From positions 558,001-622,000 of the forward strand of contig BRON01000015.1 in assembly GCA_024345305.1 (NCBI GenBank): a stretch of 64,000 nt of DNA, written 5' to 3'. Shown in pieces: positions 42,753-54,058 of this stretch. Below the pieces are notes generated by a model. That model saw only the letters and a list, made by a program, of their open reading frames with translations. It searched no databases and was not told the origin of the DNA. The stretch's first letter is position 1. Each line of letters starts with the position of its first letter. A program made the translations under genes and the position numbers. The stretch comes from Mrakia gelida. Lineage: Eukaryota > Basidiomycota > Tremellomycetes > Cystofilobasidiales > Mrakiaceae.

Positions 42753-44321
42753 TCCTACTCTTCTTCGCTTTGCTTCCGACTCCTTCGCTTCACGTACACC
42801 TCGCTCGCTCGCTCGCTCGTTTTTCCCTTCCCTCTCTCTCTCCCTCGCTCAGCTGCAACGTCCCCTTCCCCTCACTACATATCACACCCCTCACGGCCTC
42901 ACACAACGTCACCCCTCCAATTCCCCTTATCACTATATCTACCCTTCCCACACACCCAATCTATCTTTCTCCTCCTCATCTATTTCGTTTCGTTTCACTC
43001 GCGCACCTGCCCACCCTCCCTGCCTCCCTCCCTTCCCCTTCGCTCACCGGATTCGTTCTACACTACACTACACTACGTTTCTCTTCGCCTTTTATTTCCT
43101 CTTCCCTTCTGCACTCGGTTTATCACTCACTCCCTCGCTCTCGCTTTCGCTGCTTTGTTTTCGCTTCGCCTCTCCCCTTGACTTGACTCGCTCGCTTATT
43201 TGCTGTTTCGGCTTCTTCGGATGAACCCCCAAAGAGATGTTCTCATGAGACTTGATTCGAACGAGATGTGGTTGGAAAGTGGAAGGACGAAGGGAAAGAA
43301 CGGGTGGCGAGGAGGCGAAAGGAAGCAGACGGAGGGAGGGGGCCAAAGAGGAGAGGACGGAAGATGGAGTCGACCACGATGAGCTCGACCACGCTTCCTT
43401 CTCCCCTTTTTTCTCGAGCAGACATACCCTATCCACTCTTCTCGGCTCGGGTCCTGTTCTGCGTCAGTTGAAGGATATGCGAAACACTCGATCTCAGCCC
43501 TCATTCGAGCGAACGTCGAAAGGTGAGCTCGACAGCGCTCCCTGCCCTCCTTCTCCTCTGTTTTCCTGATTCTTCCTCGTCGATGGGGTCGACTCTCTCA
43601 CCAGTCTGACGCCTCTCCACGCATCTTATGTCTCACAGCTTTCGATTCCTAGAAGGAAGCAGGGAATCAAGCTCATCGTTCGCTCGGATATCGACATGGA
43701 AGAACTAGATGTGAGCTCGAGCTCATCAAAACGAGGGAGCAAGAGCGAACTCTTCATGACGCCCAGGTCCTAGCAGTGAGTTCATGAGGATCGAGAAGAG
43801 TCTGTAGTCATTCTGGATACCTCTGGACTAGTCGAATTGGTGACGCTGTGAAGCCAGAAGTAGGGGGACATCGGGGTCGAAGCAAGGACGACGTCGGGGT
43901 TGGGCCCGAGAAGGAAGAAGGGGAGGGAGAGGACCAGCTCTTGCGTTGGAAAGCTGATAGCAGAGTGGTAGATGAGAGCGTCTACTGCACTTTGAGTGGG
44001 AAGGAAGCTTTTGGGTCTACTGGTAGATCTGAAGAGGAGGAGGTGGCCGCTTTCGGTGAGGGAGAAGAGCGAAAGGTAATGGTTTCACGAACCGCGTGCC
44101 GAGGTGAGATCAGTTCTCTTCTTCGAGGTTCAGCCCGCTGAACGAAGTCGAGAAGTTCTTGCTGACTGCTTTTCGTCCCCTTCTACCCTCCATCAAGGAC
44201 CCTGCTGATCCTAGTCGTCAACAGGAGGAGTGGGCAGACGAATCGATTCAAAACCACGTCGCCTCCTCGTCGTCTCGAGGACGCGTTTCGTTTTTTTTTT
44301 TTTTTCTCTAGGTTGAGATCC

Positions 44322-44345
44322 GATAATAGTCTTTTTCCTATTATC
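44322..44345 (+). repeat. AT-rich hairpin beside T15
   Basis: GATAATAG (44322-44329) and CTATTATC (44338-44345) form a perfect 8-bp stem around an 8-nt loop, 16 bases after a T15 tract (44291-44305). It is unusually AT-rich for this window. It sits just upstream of the transporter leader, so it may be promoter architecture or the end of an unknown transcript. Confidence 0.55.
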
Positions 44346-44371
44346 TAAGCTCTCGGGCCGATCGTAAATAG

Positions 44372-44507
44372 GTACGCTTCATCTCGCCGTTCGATTCCTT
44401 CCACAACCTTCTCGTTCGAACGATAACTCGTCACGCAGAGCTGACCTTTCGACTTTCTTTTCTTGCTTCTTTCCTTCCAACTTCCAACAACCCCTCGCCC
44501 TCAACAG
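44372..44507 (+). other. Probable 5'-UTR intron of the MFS transporter gene
   Basis: Donor AATAG/GTACGC at 44371/44372, branch GAGCTGAC at about 44437, polypyrimidine tract, acceptor CAACAG ending 44507 (an alternative CAG ends at 44510). The start codon follows at 44527. Leader introns of this kind often raise expression, which is inference here. Confidence 0.55.
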
Positions 44508-44526
44508 CAGGTTACAGCCAATCTCA

Positions 44527-47119
44527 ATGACTTCTCTAGTCCCCCACCTCCCACATAATGCTCGCCGTCGCCCATCTCGATCTAGCCAAACCGACGACCG
44601 TCTTCCACGTCCTTCCTCCCCGACCCTTTCGCCCACGCCAACTCCCCTTCGACCTCCTCCGATAGTCGAGCTCGCCTCTCCAGCCTCCCATCTAGGCGAG
44701 AAGCCTGGTCGCTTCTTTGGGGACGGCGTGGGACTTGGACCTGCTGTGGGAACAGAGCTGGAACGATCAGGGAGTCGGCGAAGCTGTCGCGTCGGAGGGA
44801 GTCTAACGGAGGAGGACGAGGATGAGGAGGTCGAGTGGGGATATCCGGAAGGAGGAAGAGGTTGGTGGGTAGTATTAGGGTGTTTTCTCTACGCAGGATG
44901 TAACATGGTGAGCAGCACTGAGGGACTTTGAGGGAGGGAGAGGAAAGAGATGGGAAGGGGAGGGAAGGGGAAGTTGAGCTCACACCTTGTCTTTTCTCGT
45001 CCTTTCTCTTGTTCTCGCAGGGTTGGGGTCTCGTCTGGGGTGTTTTCCAAACGGTGAGCCGTCGAGTATCCTCCTCGCAAGAGCTCGAGTGGGATTTGAT
45101 CAAGCTCGATTACCTACAGAATTATGCGGCCAACGTCTTCAAAAACACACCCGAATCTACTTTGACGCTGATCGGAGGACTCGCCGCCTTCGTGAGCTTG
45201 CTTTTTACCCCTCCTTCACGCTCTCAGGCCTGACTCCAATCACCCCTGCTCTCTTTCAGAGCAGTACTGCTACTTCGTTTGTCGCCGGAAGACTGGGAGA
45301 CAGATAGTGAGTCCGCGTCGCGTCGGTGTTTTCCAGCTTGTGCTGACGGTGCTTCGCCTTCGCCTGTGCTTCGACTTCGAATCAGTGGATACAAGAGAAT
45401 GATCATCGTAGCCAACATCTTCACGTTCATCGCGTTTCTACTATCTTCCTTCTGTACCAAACTTTGGGAGGTGAGTCTGTTCTCGCTCGACCATCCGACT
45501 CCCCTTTTCTGACCTCGCTTCTTCTTCACTCAGGTCTTCGTCTGTCAGGGCTTTCTGGTCGGTACTGGACTCGGTCTCTCGATGCCGCTGTAGTGAGCTC
45601 CTTCGACCGTCTCAGTCGTGACCAGACGCGTCCTGACTCTCGTCTTTCCTCAGCATGGCGCTTCCATCTCAATGGTTTCTGAAGAAACGAGGACTCGCGA
45701 CCGGTTCGTCCGTTTCGTCTCCTCGCCTTCCGATCACCCCACTAACTCCAACCTCCCACAAACAGGAATCGCCGTCTCGGGAGCCAGTTTCTTTGGAGGA
45801 ATCGACACCATCATCATTCGCCTCCTCATCGTAAAAGTTGGCTACAAGCACACGCTCCTCATCTACACGTTCATCCTTTCAACGATCTGGACCTTCGCCT
45901 GGTTCCTCCTCAAGGTTCGAACACCTCCGAGAAAGAAGGAAGCCGACGGAGAGGAAGAGACGCGACCGTGGCTGCCGAAGGTGAGTCCGCATTGTCAACT
46001 CCTCGCTTCAAGTCGAGCCGTCGCTGACTTCCGATCTTCTTTCGCTCACCCTTTTCAGGGCTGCTGGCACAATCCAACCTTCTACTCTCTGATGGGATGT
46101 ATCTTCATCGCGACCTTCGGATTCTTGGTGAGCAGCTCGACATCTTCGCCCGTTTCGACCCGACCTGACTGACGCGTCTCAAACCTCGATTATTCTTCCC
46201 TCGCAGACCCCCTTCTACTACATCACCACCTACACCAAAGACCAGATACCCGAGCTCGCGAACTCCACGACTCTTCGAGTAACAATCCCTCTACTGGTCA
46301 TGAATTTGAGCGGAGCCGTCGGTCGAGTGAGTTTCTCGTTTCTCGTCGCGTTCTCTTCTTGCTGACGTCTAGCGGACTCGAAATCCTGCTCTCCAGGTCC
46401 TTGCTGGCCTTGTGGCGGATAAACTTGGCCCAGTCAACATCTTCACGACGTCGCTGTTCCTCGCTGGGTCAGTTTGCGAAAGTGGTTGCGGTCGACCTTC
46501 TCGTCTCGTCGCTGACTTCTCCCTTTCGTTCGTTCCCAGTCTCGTTCAACTAGTCATGTGGGAATTTGCGCATACTTACAACGTCATCGTTGGGTTTTCA
46601 GTTCTCTACGGTTTCGTCGCGTGCATCTGGATGAGGTGAGCGAGTCCGTGGCTTTCGCTTTGCTTCGCTTGCTTCCAAGCTGACCCCTTCCCTTCGCCTC
46701 TCTCAGTCTACTCCCCGTGGTCGTTGCTCAACTGTTCGGTGTAGACGATCTCGCGACTCTTACCGGTTTCGCGGTGTTGGTCAACTCGCCAGGTAAGCAA
46801 AGAACGCGTCTCGTTCTTCCTGCTCTCGCTCTTTCTCCCTCCCTCGATCACTGACCCACCTCTACCGATTCCTCTTCCCTCGCAGGTCAGTTCGTAGGAT
46901 CAACCATCGCTGGTTCGATAAAAACGGCAGCGGGAGGACGCTGGCAACCAATGATCATCTTCAGTGGTGGGATGACCGTCGTGGGATCGCTTTTCATGCT
47001 TTACGGTTAGTTTATTTCCCTCAATCTCCTCCGCGTCGACTGCACTAGTACTGACTATCGGCTTCTCGTGTTTGTCAGCTCGATTCAAGGGAGAGAAGAG
47101 GATCTGGGCGGCGTATTGA
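44527..47119 (+). CDS. Major facilitator transporter, monocarboxylate-transporter-like (Mch family)
   Basis: Twelve-segment MFS transporter of the fungal MCT-like group (yeast Mch relatives); the substrate is unknown. The start at 44527 gives MTSLVPHLPHNARRRPSRSS and a long cytosolic N-terminus with an acidic TEEDEDEEVEWGYPEGGRG. TM1 is GWWVVLGCFLYAGCNMGWGL and WGVFQT. Then NVFKNTPESTLTLIGGLAAF, TSFVAGRLGDRYGYKRMII (the MFS loop 2/3 RxGxR-like motif), VFVCQGFLVGTGLGLSMPL and MALPSQWFLKKRGLATGIAV follow. The latter is the MCT hallmark 'YF.KRR.LA.GIA.SG'. The second half contains NPTFYSLMGCIFIATFGFLT and AVGRVLAGLVADKLGPVNIF, and the end AARFKGEKRIWAAY-like tail stops at 47119. There are about eleven introns. 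Confidence 0.9.
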
Positions 47120-47578
47120 TCGTTTTCGACCGCGACGCGTCTGCTCTTTCGACGAATATTAGATGACATTCCCTTCTACCCTCCCTCTTCCCGCCTATCT
47201 TCTAGTTCTTCTCTCCTCCTCAGCCTGGCGACGACGGAGAAGAGCGCTCGCCGTTCGACACTCGAGCTCGCACCTCTCGTCCTGCTCTCCCCAGCTTTTC
47301 CTCCCCCCCCCCCCGGTTCTTCTCGCCCTCTGTCTACTCAGTCCCCTCTCGCCAGCACCAAAGCATCTCGTCGGCGACCTGATCTGAATGCTTGGGAAGC
47401 ATATCTTGCTTCTATGTCGACAGCGTCGCTTTCTCAGCTCGCTGAGAAGAGTCGCCGGACCTCGCTGACGGATCGACTTCTGCTCGTCCTTTTAAGATCT
47501 CCCTACTTGAGGATGCTTTCTTCACCGCTAACCACAACACGTACACCAACACTCCTCACCTTAGAAACTAAATTATAC
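47120..47578. other. Intergenic, with C12 tract
   Basis: 3' flank of the transporter and promoter of the dehydrogenase. It contains a run of 12 C (47303-47314) and GACGCGTC near 47135. No gene is seen. Confidence 0.6.
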
Positions 47579-48877
47579 ATGTCTCCCACCGTCTACCTCC
47601 TCACCGTACGTCCCAGATGGGCTCAAGTTCTCGCCGTAACTCGTTCGTCCCTCCGCCGACTGACCTCTTGCCTTTTTCCTTCGTTCGTTCAGGGTGCAAA
47701 CCGAGGTCTCGGACTCGAGTGAGTATCTCTATCCCATCTCTTCATCTATCTCGTCGACTGACTCTCACTTCTACACCTTCTCCTCGCAGAATCGCTCGAC
47801 TTCTCGCCTCTGATCCTGCGAACCACGTTATCGCGACGTCTCGCAACCCTTCCACCTCCGCAGACCTCCAGAATATTGCAGACGGCAGCGAGGGTAGGGT
47901 CACTCTCATCAAGCTCGACCAGACGAACCTCGAAAATGTCCAGGTAAGTCCCGAAACGAACCAGTTCGACGTCCGACGAGAGAGAGCTGATTTGCTCTTC
48001 TTCTTCGTCTTCGCACAACAGCGAGCGTTCAAAGAAGTTTCGGAGCTCGAGGTCGTCAAAGCTGCTTCAGGAATCGATGTCCTTGTCTTGAACGCTGGAG
48101 TCAACACCGGAGGAACCATCGTCGCTTCTAAGATGTGAGTCCAAACATTTACCTCGACCTCGACGCGTCTGTTCTCGGTCCGTTCTTCTCCCTTTCTCAC
48201 TCGTCTTTCCTCCCCAGCAACTACGTCGACCTCAAAACCAACCTCGACACCAACCTCTGGGGTCCCATCTACGTCACCAACACCTTCCTCCCCCTCCTCC
48301 GCTCAGGCAAGGGCAAGAAGATCTTCTACGTCTCCACCGCCGTCGCATCCTCGACTCTCAACATCGTCGTTGAACGCAAGGGGGAGTACGGAGCTTATGG
48401 GACCTCCAAGGCTGGAGCGAACTTCTTCTTCGCGAGATTGCATCAGGAGTTGGAGGAGGAGAAGGAGTGGACGATCATTCCTTACCACCCTGTTCGTCCT
48501 AGTCGCGCGCGTCGCCGTCTCTTCCCTCTTCTCTTCCCCTCCAGTGCACTGACCCTCCCACCCTTCTTTTGGTGGAACTCTTACTTCAGGGCTACATCGA
48601 AACGGACATGAACAAAGGGGACGGAGCTGAGGATCGAGAGAACAAACCTGATCTCTCTCCCGTCCAAGCTGCTGAGTTTTCGTGAGTCGTTGCTTCTTCG
48701 TCTCTTTTCCCTCCGTGCTCCCTTCCCTTCTCCATCCATCTCTTCGCGCTGTCTCTAGCCTGCGCTGACTTTTGTGTTCCGAACCTCTCGATTTGCAGCG
48801 TCAAGCTTGTTCAAGAGAAAGGCGTCGCCGACTCGGGGAAGTTCCATCATTACTCTGGCGAGCAGATCCCTTGGTAG
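47579..48877 (+). CDS. Short-chain dehydrogenase/reductase
   Basis: Classical-type SDR oxidoreductase using NAD(P)H. The start at 47579 encodes MSPTVYLLT. The cofactor motif TGANRGLGLEIA (TGxxxGxG) is split by two introns, with the middle GANRGLGLE on a 26-nt exon (47693-47718). NHVIATSRNPSTSADLQ suggests NADP preference from the Arg after the second strand. Next come GIDVLVLNAGVN (NAG motif), TNLDTNLWGPIYVTNTFLPL, IFYVSTAVASS (catalytic Ser), and YGAYGTSKAGANFFF (catalytic YxxxK). The end, PYHPGYIETDMNKGDG and KFHHYSGEQIPW, stops at 48877. It belongs to the group annotated as norsolorinic-acid-ketoreductase-like in fungi, but no secondary-metabolite genes lie nearby, so the substrate is open. 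Confidence 0.9.
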
Positions 48878-49350
48878 ACTATTTGACCCTCAAGTAGACC
48901 ACACTCTACTTGGCAACCTATATTTATGTAACCCTTCTCTCAGAACCTCTCCACGCGCTCCTCGACAGAGACCTCGCTTCGTTTTGTTCGACGCGTCGTC
49001 CCTTCCGCCTCTGGCGCCTGTCCAGTCCTTGCGCCCCTTCCCCTTGCCCTCCTCTCTCTCGCCCATCAGACCCCTCTCCATCTGCTCTCAGCATCAACAA
49101 CGCCAACACAAGCCCATCCCTCCCTCCCTTTCCCTCGCTTTCAACCACGTCGGTTTTGTTTTCGTGAAGGAGAGAAACCATGCATAACGAGCGAAACGAA
49201 GCGAGTGTATACGAAGAGAACAAGAACAGACAGGCGAGAAGAAATATGCAAATGTTGAAAGCGAGAATGAGATCCACAGCAAAAACTACAAAGTCGGGCA
49301 CGAACGAGTCAAACCATCGAGCAGCAAACGAACGCAAAGGAACGAACGAA
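48878..49350. other. Convergent 3' flanks of SDR and PCF11
   Basis: Spacer between two converging genes. Open frames are low-complexity. GACGCGTC occurs at 48990-48997. No gene is seen. Confidence 0.6.
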
Positions 49351-52219
49351 CTACACCCCCACCTTTTCGTCCTCCTTCGGCTCCTCAGCCTCAGGCGGAC
49401 TAAGCTTGATTTTCTTCCCTCCCTCCTCCTCCTCCGAAGCAGGCTCGATGGACTTCCTCTTCCCACTCCCACTCCCAACCTTCTCCACCGGCACATCCCC
49501 CGCCTCACCAATCTCCATCTCCTCAACCTTCACCACCACTTGCTCTTCCACCGATCCGTTCCCGTTGACGGGTTCCGACGCGGAGGGCGAGAGCGAAAGG
49601 GAGGCTGAGCCGTTGGCGAGAGGACTCGGGTCGGGTTTCGGGACGGTTGGGTTCGAGATGGAAGGATGAGGTGGGGGTGGTGGTGGGACAGCAGGAGAGT
49701 TGGATCGGGATCGAGTGGTGGTGGAGGAGGTGGAGAGATCGCCAGCGGTGGTCCGAAGACGCGTGGTAGCGAGGAGGGAGGACGAGGCGTTGAGGGTTTC
49801 GTGCCGGCAGGTTGCGTGGTAGATCTGTTGTTTCGTTTCGAAGAAGGGTCGAAAGAAGCGAAGAGGGGAGGAGAGTCAGTGAGATGTTGGCGAAGTGAGA
49901 ACGATCAGGAGAAGCAGGAGAGCCGTCGCGAACGAAAGCAAAAACGCGAAAAACTCACCGTCCCCTCAAACTCCACCGCGTTCTTCCAAATCCACTCCTC
50001 CTCCTCGTCCGAGTACTCCCCCTTGAACGACTCCTTACAGATCGGACACGCCACGGCCGTATCCACCGGCTGAACGACGAACTTCTTCATCAGGGCTTGA
50101 CGAGCAGCTGGAGTGAGACCGCCTGCTTGGGACGACGAGGGGTCGGAGGTGGAGGAGGACGGGTTGGATGGGTTGTGGGTGTTGGAGGAGGGGAGGAAGG
50201 AGTCCGGAGAGATGGAGGGGTCTGTGATCCAGTCCTGTGAGAAGGAAGCGAGACGGGAAGGGAAGGCGGGAGGCAAGTCAGCGAGGCGAAGACGGGAGGG
50301 ACGCGACGAGAGAAAGAAAGGAGTGAAGAGCAGAAACGTACCTTCGCATCAACGAACCAAGCCCGACTGTTCCCTCTTCCCTCACTATCCCTCGCACGCT
50401 TGTTGTGTCGGTAGTGCCAGTCCATATGCGTATCCAGCCTCGCTCGACCTTTCGTTGACGCAGGAGCTCGAACGGAGCACTGACGGCACTGCGAGGGGAG
50501 GAGGGTGGCGATGATGGTTGAGATTCGGGGGAGGGGGCTGCGAGGAAAAGCAAAAACAAAAAGGAGAGGGGGAGAGGGGGGGGGGGGGGGGGGCGGTAAG
50601 CTTGGAATAAAGCAGAACGAAAAATAAAAAGAAGACTCGAGTTCGCGAGGAAGAAGGAGGAACGAGGAAATCGTAAACGAAACTCACGCCTTCAAATCCA
50701 ACTTCTCCAACTTGACGTTCAACCCAAGGATCAACCTCTCATACTCATCCGGTTCCTCCACATCCTCCACCTTCTCCACCACTTCCACCTCGCTCTCCTC
50801 CACAACCTCCCCTTCATCGTCGCTCGCCTCAGGAACAACGTACTCCGCGTCTCCTCCCTCGCTCGGTCTGGGGGACGCTCCTCCTCCTCCTTGGGTGTTG
50901 GCGAGCACGTTACTCAGCAGGTCCGAGAAGCCTGGCGCTGAGAGGAAGCCGAAGGAGGGGAGAGCGAGGGCTGGCGGTGGTGGAGGTGGAGGAGGAGGGA
51001 GGAGAGCTGCCGCGTCCGCTTCCATCTTTCTCAGCTGAGCTTCGATGGCTCTCCGTTCGTCGTCGGTTGTGGGTTGGGTTTGGATGAGAGCTTGGAGGCT
51101 TTGGAGGGCTAGGATGTCGTTGGCGATGGAGGGGGGAGGGGAAGGGGAGAGTTGAAGTTGATGGGAGCGATGGAGGGCGGAGGCGAGGTCGAGGAGGAGG
51201 CCGTCTTTGGTTGGTGCTGGAGGGAGGGCGACGGCGGGTGGGGGAGGAGGGTATTGTTGTTGCAGTGGTGGTGGGGGTGCTTGGTAGTACTGCTGCTGTT
51301 GAGCTTGCTGCTGGAGCGAAAGACAACAACGAAAAGCGAACGAGTAAGAGGAACGCGACGAGTCAGACCTCCTCTTCATCGCGGTGCCGTCTCTCCTCCT
51401 CCCTGCCTCTTTCGTCCACAACGAACACAGATGAGGAAAATCTCTACTAACAGCTCTCACCTCCGAAACCCCCCATATTCTCTGCTCGATCTGCTCCTGG
51501 ACGTCCACTCCAAAGACGACTCCTCCTCCTACGCCTCCGTTCCTCCACGTCTTGAGCATCTCCTCCATCTTGCCCTTGGTTGAGCCATCGACGGATCCGT
51601 AGGTTGCGAGGAAGAGCAGTTGGAGGTAAGGTGGGAAGAGGGAAGCGTAGGGTGCTGGGAAGTTTTTGGAGATGGAGTCGAGCAGGTAGAAGGGAGGCAG
51701 CTTTTGATGGGGAGGAGCCTGGAAGGGGAGAGGACGAGGGCAAAGGGAGGAGAGAGGGTCAGCTTCGGAGGAGATTTTGAGGGTCTATAGAGCGAAAGGG
51801 AGGGTGAGTGCTCTCTCGTGTGCACATCTGTGCAACGCGAGAAAAGAAGAGGAGAGAGCAGAAGAGAGAGGGAGACTTCGACTCGAGAACAAGGGAAAGC
51901 GACGTTGTCGAGGTCCTTCCCCTCCTCCATTCCTCTCACGAACCAAAGAAGCTGAAGAGGAAGAAGAAGAAGGATCGCTTACCTCGTGAATCCTTCTTAC
52001 TAGTTCTTCTGATACTACTGTTGCTCTAGAATAGTTGTTCAGTTGATCTGCTGCTACCTGAGTCAAGGACTGGATGATGGGTCTCGAGTTGACGGTGAGG
52101 GTGGCGAGGTGAGACCGGAAGAAAGATCGGAACTGATCATCCTCCGTGGGAAGAGAAGGGGGTTGGTAGTGCTGATGTTGCTGCTGCTGTTGCTGGTGAT
52201 GTTGAGGGTAGTGCGACAT
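49351..52219 (-). CDS. PCF11: Pre-mRNA cleavage complex II protein Pcf11
   Basis: Cleavage factor IA subunit that binds the RNA polymerase II CTD and drives 3'-end formation and termination. The start at 52219 gives MSHYPQHHQQQQQQHQHYQP. The CTD-interaction domain spans roughly residues 25-145: DDQFRSFFRSHLATLTVNSR, PIIQSLTQVAADQLNNYSRA, PPFYLLDSISKNFPAPY and FPPYLQLLFLATYGSVDGST. Gln/Pro-rich linkers follow, then the acidic VVEESEVEVVEKVEDVEEPD. The C-terminal zinc fingers are CRQCSVRAPASTKGRARLDT with HMDWHYRHN, and AVACPICKESFKGEYSDEEE with EWIWKNAVEFEGT ending in a YHATC motif. The tail is acidic and basic, ending EPKEDEKVGV at 49351. Domain order matches Pcf11. One intron carries an unusual G18 run on the plus strand (C18 in the transcript). 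Confidence 0.93.
50576..50593 (+). repeat. G18 homopolymer (C18 in the PCF11 intron)
   Basis: Eighteen consecutive G on the plus strand, preceded by further G-rich sequence, inside a PCF11 intron. In the transcript it is a C-tract upstream of the acceptor. It is prone to slippage and to sequencing error. Confidence 0.9.
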
Positions 52220-53154
52220 CCTTGAGGAGGAGGGCGAGAGGGGAAGGAGGTCGAGCTGACGAGGTGTGGCGGAAGGGAGGATGGAGAAGCGATGGATGGG
52301 AGGATGGGAAGACTGATACTGAGAGGCGGCTTCTCTCGTCGTCTACGCAGACAAGCTGCTCGTATTGATAGTGCGGGAAAAGGTAGGGAAGGAAAGGGAG
52401 GGGAAAAGGGGGACTAAGCGAAGGGGGAAGGGAGGGAGGAAAACGAAGGGGAGGAAGGAAGGGAAAACCGAAGACGACTCCTCCTGCTAGAGATCAAACG
52501 ACACCCGAAGACTGAACTGGGATGGATGGGGGGGATAGGGGGGTGGTCTTGACGAGGGTGGGGTGTGGCGAGGAGAAGTAGGGCGGGAAGGGGGTCGTGG
52601 TGGTGGAAGGAACACGAACGAAGGGGCCAGGTCGCGGTTTTGAGGCGAGGGATTGGTTGCTAAGGCTGCTTTGGCGGGAGACGACGGGTTCAAATTTATT
52701 CGGTCTCGCTTGACACTTCTTGGGAGTCAAGTTTTCGTGTGAAATCTTTACAATTTTGAGTAGTTGAGCTGTTTGCTTCAAAGTCCAACCAGCAGCAGAG
52801 TGACGACGGTGCAGACAACGGAGACGCGACTCGCTCCTCAATTTCTCTCACTTCCCTTCCCAGGCGCTCACGAATGAGACAAAGAGGATCGTCTCACCTC
52901 TGAATCATCCCAGCCGACGTTTGGGAAAGTTAGAAAGTCCATGAGTCGTCCTCGTCCAAACCAAACCAAACCGAACCGCTCCCTCCTCGCTCCTCCTCCT
53001 CCTCCTCCCCTCCTCAGATATGTACAACTCCAAACGAAGGTATCAAAAAGAACGAACGATAAGAAAAATACCCAGACTAGTGCGTGCGTGTAGCGTATTA
53101 AGTAAGAAACGAAGGTAAGCGAAGCGAGAAGACGAAGCTCAACGCGTCTCCAGT
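52220..53154. other. PCF11 promoter region and 3' flank of the GPI-type gene
   Basis: About 0.9 kb with no recognisable protein. Minus-strand frames near 52487-52841 are Pro/Ser-rich and lack splice support. The AT-richer patch around 52690-52760 may be promoter. Confidence 0.5.
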
Positions 53155-54058
53155 TCAAGCAAGAACCGCCAACCCCCCACCAACCACCGCGAGCGCGACC
53201 GCCCAGAGTCCTCCTCCTCCAGCGAGTCCAAAGGGCGAGGCAGCTTTCCTGGCGGACGAAGCGGACTTGGTAGCTGAAGCAACAGCGGCAGAGATGGAGG
53301 ATTTGGCGGCGGAAGCTGAGGCTCCAATGGAGGAGATGGCTGCTTTGGCGGAGGCTGGAGAGGAAGGGGAGGCGAGAGAGGGGAGGCTTAGTGAGGGAGA
53401 GGGAAAGGAAGGGAGAGAGGAAGGGGGAAGAGAGAAGGGGAAGCTCACCAGATCCAGAAGCAGCAGAGACGGAGACCTTCGAGACTTGAGCTGAAGCTGA
53501 TGCAACGACGGACTGGACGGCTGAGGTGGCTTCGGCTGCGACGGAGGAAACAGCTCTTTAGACACGGGGAAAGAAGGAAACAGGAAGAGGGGAAGAGAAG
53601 AGTTTCAGCTCATCTCATTCACGTTCAGGCACGAACCGAACCAAACGAGCAGGGTCCTCCTCCCTCCCTCCCTCCCTCCCATCGAAACGAAAGCGAACTC
53701 ACGACTCAATAGCAGTACTGAGAGCGGGGTCAATTTCCTCTGAAACAGACCCAGTCTCCTCAGGGTCTTCCTGCTGAACGACCTCGGTGGTTTCCTCAGC
53801 AGGAGGAGCCTCCTCGGTAGCGGTGTCCTGTCGAGCGACGACGACCTTTAACTCTCGAGGCAGGTGGTTGACGTTCATGAGAGCTGGGTGGAGAGAGAGA
53901 GAGGCAGGGTCAGCTTTGGATGAGAGAAGATAACGGGAAGGTGGCAAGAGAGGTGGGAGGGAAGGGAACGAACCTCCAGCATGATCAGGCTGAGGAACAG
54001 CAACGACGAGGACCGAGCAGAGAGCGACGACGGCGAGGGTGAAGGTGGAGGATCGCAT
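53155..54058 (-). CDS. Small secreted Ser/Ala-rich protein, probable GPI anchor
   Basis: Four exons. The start at 54058 gives a clean signal peptide, MRSSTFTLAVVALCSVLVVA, with cleavage likely near AVP-QPD. The mature part has NHLPRELKVVVARQDTATEE (a possible KR-like/R processing site before QD), then an acidic EEAPPAEETTEVVQQEDPEE, then Ser/Ala-rich helical repeats SAVSSVAAEATSAVQSVVAS and SSIGASASAAKSSISAAVAS. The C-terminus GLAGGGGLWAVALAVVGGGL followed by AVLA is a hydrophobic tail preceded by small residues, as expected for a GPI-attachment signal. Likely a cell-wall or plasma-membrane protein. There is no enzymatic domain and no orthologue I can name. Introns are regular, including a TC/A split codon at the exon 2-3 join. 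Confidence 0.8.

Larger units (their letters stand above)
42753..44526. other. 1.8-kb spacer; MFS gene leader at right; weak plus-strand splice signals
   Basis: T/C-rich 3' flank of the RGS gene (with CTCG and CTACA microsatellites near 42800 and 43060), then a region with one good plus-strand intron (43523-43638: GTGAGC, GTCTGAC, CTCACAG) but no coherent protein. A T15 tract and a perfect 8-bp hairpin lie at 44291-44345, and a probable 5'-UTR intron of the transporter gene at 44372-44507. The open frame 43848-44141 has no recognisable domain. Confidence 0.5.

Noticed and set aside
43848..44141. Plus-strand frame of 97 codons
   Set aside because: Glu/Gly-rich, no domain, no upstream splice signal in frame; possibly non-coding leader sequence.
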